This document shows, piece after piece, positions 58,612 to 64,000 of a stretch of DNA of 64,000 nt; positions within the stretch are counted from its first letter, which is position 1, and every line of letters begins with the position of its first letter. This stretch comes from Arthrobacter_N sp051262515 (GTDB lineage Bacteria; Actinomycetota; Actinomycetes; Actinomycetales; Micrococcaceae), in the NCBI RefSeq assembly GCF_051262515.1, contig NZ_JBIMER010000003.1:62001-126000 (forward strand). Reading direction: 5' to 3'. Under the pieces are notes generated by a model, which was given only the letters and a program-made list of their open reading frames with translations, did no database searches and was not told where the DNA came from. Made by a program: the position numbers and the translations under genes.

Positions 58612-59043
58612 TTGAACGAAGTCGGCATCACCTTCGCCATCCTGGCCGCGGCACTGCTGCTGGTCGCGATGGTCGTCGGTGCCATGGGACTGCGCCGCTT
58701 CCATCTGCAGCGCGCCCTGGGCACCTTCGACGCCTCCATCTCCACTGCCCGCGGGCACTGGATGATGGGGGTTTGTCGTTATGCGGAGGGCGAACTGGAG
58801 TTCATGCGTTTGTTCTCCGTCTCGCCATCACCGCTGCGGCGTTTCCTTCGCAGCTCCCTTGAGCTGCGCGGCTGGCGGCAGCCGGGAGAGGCCGAGGTGT
58901 CGCGCGTGCAACCCGGGAGCATCATCGTCTCCCTGGACTACGACGGCGAGGCCGTCCTCCTGGCCATGGACTACGGCTCCTACACGGGGCTGAGTACGTG
59001 GCTGGAGGCCGGCCCCGTCGTCGGCGTGGGGACCTGGCGCTAG
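58612..59043 (+). CDS. DUF2550 family membrane-anchored protein
   Basis: A 143-residue protein with one N-terminal membrane helix (about 5-26) and a soluble domain with conserved Gly/Trp positions (ARGHWMMGVCRYAEGELEFMRLFSVSP). DUF2550 genes sit after atpC across actinobacteria, but their role is unknown. The start is probably the TTG at 58612, 7 nt after atpC. It is the last gene before a perfect hairpin and is likely cotranscribed with atp. Confidence 0.85.
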   Translation: MNEVGITFAILAAALLLVAMVVGAMGLRRFHLQRALGTFDASISTARGHWMMGVCRYAEGELEFMRLFSVSPSPLRRFLRSSLELRGWRQPGEAEVSRVQPGSIIVSLDYDGEAVLLAMDYGSYTGLSTWLEAGPVVGVGTWR

Positions 59044-59070
59044 GAAGGCCGGCCGCCAAAGGGGCAACAG

Positions 59071-59102
59071 CAAGGGGCGCATCCTCGAGGATGCGCCCCT
59101 TG
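59071..59102. terminator. Hairpin terminator closing the atp operon
   Basis: A perfect 32-nt palindrome, CAAGGGGCGCATCCTC and its complement, between convergent DUF2550 and nagA genes. It has no T run beyond TTG and may serve both directions. Confidence 0.7.
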
Positions 59103-59171
59103 CGTGTTCCGTGCGCCGGGTCCGGGCCGCCGCGCGCCATGGACGCTGACACCGCCGTCGGGGCGACTGCC

Positions 59172-60419
59172 CTACGCCGGCGGTCCGCCGGTGGGCGCGG
59201 GCCGAAGCAGCTCGCCGCCGCGGTAGACCGCGCTGAGGTTCATGCCGGCGTCGAGCACCAAGACGTCCGCGCGGAATCCCAGGTGGAGCGATCCGACCTC
59301 GTCGGGCAGCCCCAGGACCGCCGCCGGGACGGACGTGGCGCTCCGCAGGGCGTCGGCGAGCGGGACTCCCGCCTCGACGGCCGATCGAACGACGTCGAGC
59401 ATCGTCGCCGTCCCCCCGGCCAGGGATCCGTCGGGCAGCCGCGCCTTGCCGTCGACCACGTGGACCTTTGCGGGGCCGAGCACGTAGTCCCCGTCGCCCA
59501 AGCCCGCGGCCGCCATCGAATCGGTGACCAGCGCGATCTGCTCGGCGCCAACCAGCGCGAACACCGTGGCGACCGTGTGGGGATCGAGGTGCGTGCCGTC
59601 GCCGATCAGCTCGACGATCGCCCGCCTCCCGGCGGCCGCCTCCAGGCACGCCGCGACCGGCCCGGGAGAGCGGTGGTGCATCGCCGGCATGCCGTTGAAC
59701 AGGTGCGTGACCGTCGGCTTCTCGGTGTAGCCGTCGAAGCCGGCGGATCCGAGTTCCTCGGCCGCGAGCCGCAACGATGCGCCGGCGGTCGCGGCGTCGG
59801 CGTCCGTGTGGCCGACGGATGGCACGACGCCGTGGGAGGCCAACTGCTCGACCAGCGCGTCCGCACCGGCCAGTTCGGGCGCGTACGTCATGGTGCGGAG
59901 CTGGCCGCGGGCCGCCTCCACGAGGCTGTCGACGAAGTCCGGGTCCGGTTCGCCGAGGAAGGCCGGATCCTGGGCCCCGCAGCGCGCGCTCGACAGGAAG
60001 GGACCCTCGGAGTGGATGCCGGCGAGCTCGCCCCGTTCCGCGAAATAGGCCAGGTTCCCCGCCGCGGCGACCATGTCGGACCGTTCGGCCGTGACAAGGC
60101 TGGCGAGCAGCGTGGTGGTGCCGGACGCGTGGAGGAACCCGACGGCACGGGCAATGTCCTCCGGACCGGCGGTCGGGAAGTCGACCCCAGCGGCGCCGTG
60201 GCAGTGGAGGTCAACGAGTCCCGGAACGAGAATCGCCCGATCGGGCACGGGCAGTCGCTCGAACGCGCCAAAGTCGTCCCGCCCCGCGAACTCGTCCGCC
60301 GAGCCGACGAAGGCAATCCGGTCGCCCTCCACGGCCACGGCTCCGGCCTCGATGGTGTTGCCGTCCGTGACGATCCTGCCGGCCAGCCAGAAGCGGCGTG
60401 GTTCCTCGCTCGAAGTCAT
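59172..60419 (-). CDS. nagA: N-acetylglucosamine-6-phosphate deacetylase
   Basis: A 415-residue amidohydrolase that deacetylates GlcNAc-6-P in amino-sugar and cell-wall recycling. Metal and active-site motifs are DLHCHGAAGVDF, IHSEGPFLS with the metal Glu, VGHTDAD, THLFNGM and the catalytic Asp in LVTDSMAAAG. The ATG at 60419 has TATGAT ending 6 nt upstream, so it can be transcribed as a leaderless mRNA independently of nucS, whose stop is 43 nt away. Confidence 0.93.
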   Translation of the reverse strand: MTSSEEPRRFWLAGRIVTDGNTIEAGAVAVEGDRIAFVGSADEFAGRDDFGAFERLPVPDRAILVPGLVDLHCHGAAGVDFPTAGPEDIARAVGFLHASGTTTLLASLVTAERSDMVAAAGNLAYFAERGELAGIHSEGPFLSSARCGAQDPAFLGEPDPDFVDSLVEAARGQLRTMTYAPELAGADALVEQLASHGVVPSVGHTDADAATAGASLRLAAEELGSAGFDGYTEKPTVTHLFNGMPAMHHRSPGPVAACLEAAAGRRAIVELIGDGTHLDPHTVATVFALVGAEQIALVTDSMAAAGLGDGDYVLGPAKVHVVDGKARLPDGSLAGGTATMLDVVRSAVEAGVPLADALRSATSVPAAVLGLPDEVGSLHLGFRADVLVLDAGMNLSAVYRGGELLRPAPTGGPPA

Positions 60420-60425
60420 GCGTCC

Positions 60426-60431
60426 ATCATA
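60426..60431 (-). promoter_or_regulatory. -10 box of nagA (leaderless)
   Basis: TATGAT on the minus strand, one base from TATAAT, ends exactly 6 nt before the nagA ATG. It is the best -10 match among the leaderless candidates here. Confidence 0.65.
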
Positions 60432-60462
60432 AGGGTGTGCTTCCGTCTGCCGACGATGTCCG

Positions 60463-61158
60463 TCAGAAGAGCCGCGCCGCGCTGTCGTCGACGCCGCGCA
60501 TCGAGTCGTAGTCGAGGGTGATGCATTCGATTCCGCGGTCCACGGCCAGCGTGCGTGCCTGTGGCTTGATCTGTTGCGCCGCAAAGACTCCGCGGACGGG
60601 CGCAAGCCGTGGATCTCGGTTCATCAGCTCGAGGTAGCGGGTGAGCTGCTCGACGCCGTCGATGTCGCCGCGCCGCTTCAACTCGATGGCGACGGAGGCG
60701 CCCTCGGCATCGCGGGCCAGGATGTCCACGGGCCCGATGGCGGTCATGAACTCGCGGCGGACCAGCGTGAAGCCGGCACCAAGCGTCTCGATCTGTTCGG
60801 CGAGCAATCGCTGAAGGTCGGCCTCGACGCCGTCCTTGATCAGGCCGGGGTCGATGCCCAACTCGTGGCTGGTGTCGTGCAGGGTCTCGTGGATGCGGAT
60901 GACCAGACGGTCGTCGCTCTTGGCGTGCTGCACGTGCCAGACGTCGGTGACGCCGGTCAGCGCCTCCTCCTCGTCGGCCGCGACGGCCCGCATCTTCGCG
61001 GGCGGACTCATCCAGTTCAGCGGCTTGTAGGAGCCGCCGTCGGAGTGCACCAGGACGGAACCGTCGGCCTTTACCATCAGCAGGCGGGTGGCCAGGGGCA
61101 AGTGGGCGCGAAGGCGTCCCTCGTAGTCAACGGAGCAGCGGGCTATCACTAAACGCAC
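60463..61158 (-). CDS. nucS: Mismatch-specific endonuclease NucS
   Basis: A 231-residue NucS/EndoMS, the nuclease of non-canonical mismatch repair in actinobacteria that lack MutS/MutL. The N-terminal dimer domain opens with RLVIARCSVDYEGRL. The C-terminal RecB-like nuclease carries GPVDILARDAEG, then AIELKRRGDIDGVEQLTRY with the catalytic Asp, Glu and Lys. The last residues, DDSAARLF, fit a sliding-clamp-binding tail. The GTG at 61158 is the family start and has TACAGT 7 nt upstream. It is divergent from a small zinc-type protein. Confidence 0.95.
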   Translation of the reverse strand: MRLVIARCSVDYEGRLRAHLPLATRLLMVKADGSVLVHSDGGSYKPLNWMSPPAKMRAVAADEEEALTGVTDVWHVQHAKSDDRLVIRIHETLHDTSHELGIDPGLIKDGVEADLQRLLAEQIETLGAGFTLVRREFMTAIGPVDILARDAEGASVAIELKRRGDIDGVEQLTRYLELMNRDPRLAPVRGVFAAQQIKPQARTLAVDRGIECITLDYDSMRGVDDSAARLF

Positions 61159-61165
61159 AGGCTGT

Positions 61166-61171
61166 ACTGTA
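61166..61171 (-). promoter_or_regulatory. -10 box of nucS (leaderless)
   Basis: TACAGT on the minus strand ends 7 nt before the GTG of nucS. No Shine-Dalgarno is present. Confidence 0.55.
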
Positions 61172-61202
61172 CCGGATTGACCGTCCGCCACGCGCAGTGG
61201 GG

Positions 61203-61208
61203 CAGAAT
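61203..61208 (+). promoter_or_regulatory. Possible -10 box of the small gene at 61215
   Basis: CAGAAT ends 6 nt before the ATG at 61215. TTGACC at 61177-61182 is a -35-like match but with a long 20-nt spacer. Confidence 0.4.
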
Positions 61209-61214
61209 GGAGGC

Positions 61215-61553
61215 ATGCCCCGCTCCAACCGTCCCCGCCGACAGGGCGGCAACGCACGCGACGGCAAGTGGGCCCAGTCGTCGGATTCCGGCGGCCCGCC
61301 ACTGGAACGCACGCGCTTCGGCGTGCCGGAACTCCAGGACGCCCCGGACGGGCAGTGGCATGTTAGGCGGGTTTCCCCGGTCCGAGCCGAGAAGACGTAT
61401 TCCTGTCCCGGGTGCCGTGTCCGCATCGCGCCGGGCACCGACCACGTTGTGGCCTGGCGGGCTGACGACCTGTTCGGCGACGAACGCGCGGCGGCGGAAC
61501 GCCGTCACTGGCATACGCGGTGTTGGGACACGCGGAGCCACCGGTACCGCTGA
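61215..61553 (+). CDS. Conserved small Cys/His protein next to nucS
   Basis: A 112-residue protein. The basic N-terminus (MPRSNRPRRQGG) is followed by a domain with CPGC, VVAW and RHWHTRCW. The Cys/Cys/His/His/Cys pattern suggests a zinc site. Similar proteins in related genomes are sometimes named ATP/GTP-binding protein, but no nucleotide-binding motif is visible here. The start at 61215 is preceded by GGAGG too close for ideal use and by a -10-like box 6 nt away. Divergence from nucS with 56 nt between makes a DNA-repair link possible but untested. Confidence 0.8.
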   Translation: MPRSNRPRRQGGNARDGKWAQSSDSGGPPLERTRFGVPELQDAPDGQWHVRRVSPVRAEKTYSCPGCRVRIAPGTDHVVAWRADDLFGDERAAAERRHWHTRCWDTRSHRYR

Positions 61554-61582
61554 ACAACCGCGGCTCGGGCGACGGGGGATCG

Positions 61583-62884
61583 CTACCTGCGGTCTTGCCG
61601 GTCGATCAACACCTCGCGCAGCAGCAGCACGGCAGCGGCCGCCAAGGGGATGGCCATCAGCGCCCCGGCGATTCCCAGGAGGCTGCCGCCCGCGATGACT
61701 GCGATTACGGCCACCGCGCCGGGGACCGCGACGGCGCGCTGCATGACGCGTGGGGAGATGATGTAGGCCTCGACCTGAAGGTAGGCGAAGTAGAAGGCCG
61801 CATAGGTTGCCGCCGTCTGCCATCCAACCGTCAGCGCGATGAGGGAGACGACGATCCCGGCGATGACGGCGCCCACCAGCGGAACGAAGGCCAACATGGC
61901 CACCACGAGCGCCAGCAGCAGGGCGAAGGGCATGTCCAGGGCGGACATGACGATGAAGGCATAGGTCGCGTTGAGGAAGGCGACGAAGGCCTGCCCTATC
62001 ACGTAGTTGCCCACGCTGGTGGTGATCTGTTCGGAGAGCTCCTGGACGCGGGCCCGGCGCGAGCGCGGGGCCAGACGGTAGAACCAGGCCTTGAGCGAGG
62101 GCAGCGAGGCGAGGAAGTAGATCGCCAACACGAGCACCGTCAGCGTTCCGAAAAGCCCCTGGGCGATAATCGTTCCGGCCCCGATGACGCCACCGAAGAC
62201 GCCCCCGACGGCGTCTGAGTCCCGGAAGAACCTGTTGACCTCCTCGGTGGCCCGGTCCCGAACCTGGAACTGGTCGTCGATGGTCCGGAAGAATTCGGAG
62301 TTGAGGAAGTCGTCGGCGAACCCGGGTGACCGTTCTATGAACTGGCCGGTTTGCGTGACGATCGTGGGTATGAGGGTTCCGAACACGGCGGCGAAGACGC
62401 CGGCCAGCAACAGCATCGCCATGATCACGCCCGCCGGCCGGGGCAGGCCGCGGCGTTCGATCCACTTCACCACCGGGTCCAGACCGAGCGCGATGAACAG
62501 CGCGACGGCGATCCACACCACGAGTTGTCCGACGTTGGTCAGGATGAAGTAGCCCAGCAATGCCAAGCCGACCCCGACGGTGCCCATGAAACCGACCTGT
62601 ATGGGGTGGAGGGCAGCCCGGCCGGCCGCGAGCGCGGCATCGGGATCCACCTCGGCATCGGGCTCGGGCGGGACGTCGAACCGCACGCGCTGCGGCGATC
62701 GTCGCAGCGCCGTGCGGAGGCGCCCGACCACGGACGGGGTGGATGGATCCGCAGACGGACCCGTCTGGTCGACCGGGTCGGTGGAGCCGCCGGCCGGAAT
62801 GGGGGCTGAAACGTGGGAGGCGTTGTACTCCCCGGACGGTGCGCCGCCGGCGGGGGCACCGTCGTCTTCGGAATGCCTATTCAC
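61583..62884 (-). CDS. AI-2E family transporter
   Basis: A 433-residue membrane protein of the AI-2E/UPF0118 family (TqsA-like). A disordered N-terminal region of about 90 residues precedes roughly eight membrane segments. Characteristic stretches are GLDPVVKWIERRGLPRPAGV and FVPLVGAVIAGIVVSLIAL. Members export small molecules or ions, and autoinducer-2 transport is not general. The GTG at 62884 has TAGGCT ending 6 nt upstream. It is convergent with the small Cys/His gene. Confidence 0.9.
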   Translation of the reverse strand: MNRHSEDDGAPAGGAPSGEYNASHVSAPIPAGGSTDPVDQTGPSADPSTPSVVGRLRTALRRSPQRVRFDVPPEPDAEVDPDAALAAGRAALHPIQVGFMGTVGVGLALLGYFILTNVGQLVVWIAVALFIALGLDPVVKWIERRGLPRPAGVIMAMLLLAGVFAAVFGTLIPTIVTQTGQFIERSPGFADDFLNSEFFRTIDDQFQVRDRATEEVNRFFRDSDAVGGVFGGVIGAGTIIAQGLFGTLTVLVLAIYFLASLPSLKAWFYRLAPRSRRARVQELSEQITTSVGNYVIGQAFVAFLNATYAFIVMSALDMPFALLLALVVAMLAFVPLVGAVIAGIVVSLIALTVGWQTAATYAAFYFAYLQVEAYIISPRVMQRAVAVPGAVAVIAVIAGGSLLGIAGALMAIPLAAAAVLLLREVLIDRQDRR

Positions 62885-62890
62885 AGGGCG

Positions 62891-62896
62891 AGCCTA
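62891..62896 (-). promoter_or_regulatory. -10 box of the AI-2E family gene (leaderless)
   Basis: TAGGCT on the minus strand ends 6 nt before the GTG at 62884, the same hexamer and spacing as at 21173. Confidence 0.55.
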
Positions 62897-62981
62897 CCCG
62901 CCGGAAGCGCGATGTCGGTGCCGTGGCGCAGCGGGGACTGGAAGGTGGACGACAGTGTTGCCAGCCACATGGGGAACACAA

Positions 62982-63003
62982 ATGGTAACCAATTCGTTAC
63001 CAT
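62982..63003. promoter_or_regulatory. Operator-like 22-bp palindrome
   Basis: ATGGTAAC-CAATTC-GTTACCAT has perfect 8-bp arms in the divergent gap between the AI-2E gene and the last gene. It is the most AT-rich stretch of that gap. It looks like a dimeric regulator site, but the regulator is unknown. Confidence 0.6.
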
Positions 63004-63081
63004 AGAAGTGCGGCCGGTGGCGACCCCTGACCACCGCCGTGTCAAAGCCGTTGGGCGTCTCCATCCGTTAGGTGATTTGTA

Positions 63082-64000
63082 GTGCGACTCTTGTTAGCTG
63101 TGTTGGCAATCCTGCTCGGGGCTGCCGCCCTGGTGCTCGGCATCGGCCAGCGGACCTTCTGGTCCCCGCCAGAGACCGCAACCGCGACGCTTGCGTCCCC
63201 ACTCGGGGATGCCCCGCTGACCGTCGTCGAACCCGGTGTGGCCGGTGTCCACCCGGACGCCGTCGACGTGACCATCGAGGGTGACGGCGAGTTCCTCGTG
63301 GCCTTGGGCCGGAGCGAGGATGTCGACGCGTGGGTGGGCGACGCCGCACACAACACCATCACCGGCGTGGACACCATCCAAGGGCAACTGTTCGCGGAGC
63401 ACACCAAAGGCGGGGCCGAGGTGCCCAACCCCGCGGGCTCCGACCTATGGGTCGATTCGGAGACGGCGGACGGGGAGCTGGTGCACAAGTGGACCGAGCC
63501 CGCGCAGGGCGACTGGTCGCTGCTTTTGGCGGCGGACGGGAAGTCGCCGGCTCCGACGTCGGTCACCGTCTCGTGGCCCAACGACGCGGGCACGCCGTTC
63601 GCCATTCCGCTGATCATCGCCGGCTCGCTACTGCTCGTGTTGGGGCTGGCCCTCACCGTCGTGGCGGGACGCGGACGCGGTGGGCGCGGTGCCAAGGGAA
63701 CTTCGCCCGCGCCCGCGACCGCGCCCCTAGGACACGTCGGCTCGGACCCGGCGTCCGGTGGAGTGGTTAAGCGCGGTGCCGCCGTCGCCGTCGCCGCGGT
63801 GCTGGCCATGGGGTCGGCCACGCCCGCCATCGCGGCGGGAGCCGCCGTGCCGAACTCTCCATCCTCCTCCAGCGATTCCGCGACTGCCGAGCCCGCGGAC
63901 GGAGAGAGCGGCCCACCGGCGGTCCTTCTCGATGTCCAGCTCGAGCGCATCCTGGCGTCCGTCTCGGAGGCGGTGTCCGCGGCCGATTCGGCGAAGGACG
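63082..64000 (+). CDS. Unrecognised membrane protein, truncated by the window end
   Basis: At least 306 codons remain open to the last base. The product begins with a membrane segment (RLLLAVLAILLGAAALVLGIG), followed by an extracytoplasmic domain of about 140 residues with GQRTFWSPPETATA and a beta-rich stretch, then a second membrane segment (IPLIIAGSLLLVLGLALTVVAG) and an Arg/Gly-rich cytoplasmic linker. A third hydrophobic stretch (VAVAAVLAMGSATPAIAAGA) resembles a signal peptide inside the chain, followed by another domain. The GTG at 63082 has AGGTGA upstream. I do not recognise the family; related Micrococcaceae may hold orthologues. Confidence 0.75.
   Translation, partial: MRLLLAVLAILLGAAALVLGIGQRTFWSPPETATATLASPLGDAPLTVVEPGVAGVHPDAVDVTIEGDGEFLVALGRSEDVDAWVGDAAHNTITGVDTIQGQLFAEHTKGGAEVPNPAGSDLWVDSETADGELVHKWTEPAQGDWSLLLAADGKSPAPTSVTVSWPNDAGTPFAIPLIIAGSLLLVLGLALTVVAGRGRGGRGAKGTSPAPATAPLGHVGSDPASGGVVKRGAAVAVAAVLAMGSATPAIAAGAAVPNSPSSSSDSATAEPADGESGPPAVLLDVQLERILASVSEAVSAADSAKD

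Overview
The window reads as ordinary chromosome from a high-GC actinobacterium, most likely Micrococcaceae or a close Micrococcales relative (Arthrobacter-like). The reasons are a base composition of roughly two-thirds GC, abundant GTG/TTG starts and 4-nt stop/start overlaps, a fused 2-oxoglutarate enzyme (Kgd), SigR/RsrA, NucS in place of a visible MutSL, a 24-residue bL37, a Rho with a long disordered insertion, and rfe(wecA) ahead of the atp operon. The genus cannot be fixed from this sequence alone. No phage, IS element or CRISPR array is visible.

Layout. 1-285: 3' end of tmRNA with its terminator. 696-1142: a small DUF2568 membrane protein. 5159-1194 (minus): a manganese-type ABC importer, its DtxR/MntR-type repressor and a tandem pair of fluoride channels, in one overlapping operon. 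9113-5293 (minus): DoxX, aroA, rsgA, hisN, divergent from sigR-rsrA (9291-10279), which has its own SigR-type promoter. 10357-15060 (minus): bL37, a catalytically degenerate SGNH protein and kgd. 15409-17834: two CNNM/HlyC-CorC proteins. 17885-20575: znuACB, convergent with zur (21046-20609). 21185-25546: an MBL hydrolase, a cysteine desulfhydrase divergent from a sulfurtransferase, an alcohol dehydrogenase and a HIT protein. 29671-25652: hrpA. 30015-32802: a TrpXYZ-like ABC importer behind a perfect CRP/GlxR-type palindrome. 37391-32856 (minus): bioY, a short acyl-CoA ligase, a thiolase, bioM, bioN and a CHY zinc finger, behind two tandem BioQ-like boxes. 37694-37619: tRNA-Arg(CCG). 37801-44336: argS-lysA-hom-thrC-thrB. 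44664-46763: rho. 46887-50660: prfA-prmC-tsaC-wecA. 50762-59043: the ATP synthase operon plus a DUF2550 protein. 60419-59172: nagA. 61158-60463: nucS, divergent from a small Cys/His protein. 62884-61583: an AI-2E family permease. 63082-end: an unrecognised membrane protein running off the window.

The window combines metal homeostasis (Mn, Zn and possibly fluoride defence), thiol-oxidative stress control, aspartate-family amino acids, biotin supply, translation termination and bioenergetics. The most unusual locus is the biotin operon. It joins an ECF biotin importer to an acyl-CoA ligase and a thiolase that lacks two canonical catalytic residues, recalling the Bacillus subtilis yhfUTS operon but under a different operator type. 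A second recurring theme is leaderless transcription: at least nine first genes have a TAnnnT-like -10 box ending 6-7 nt before their start codon.
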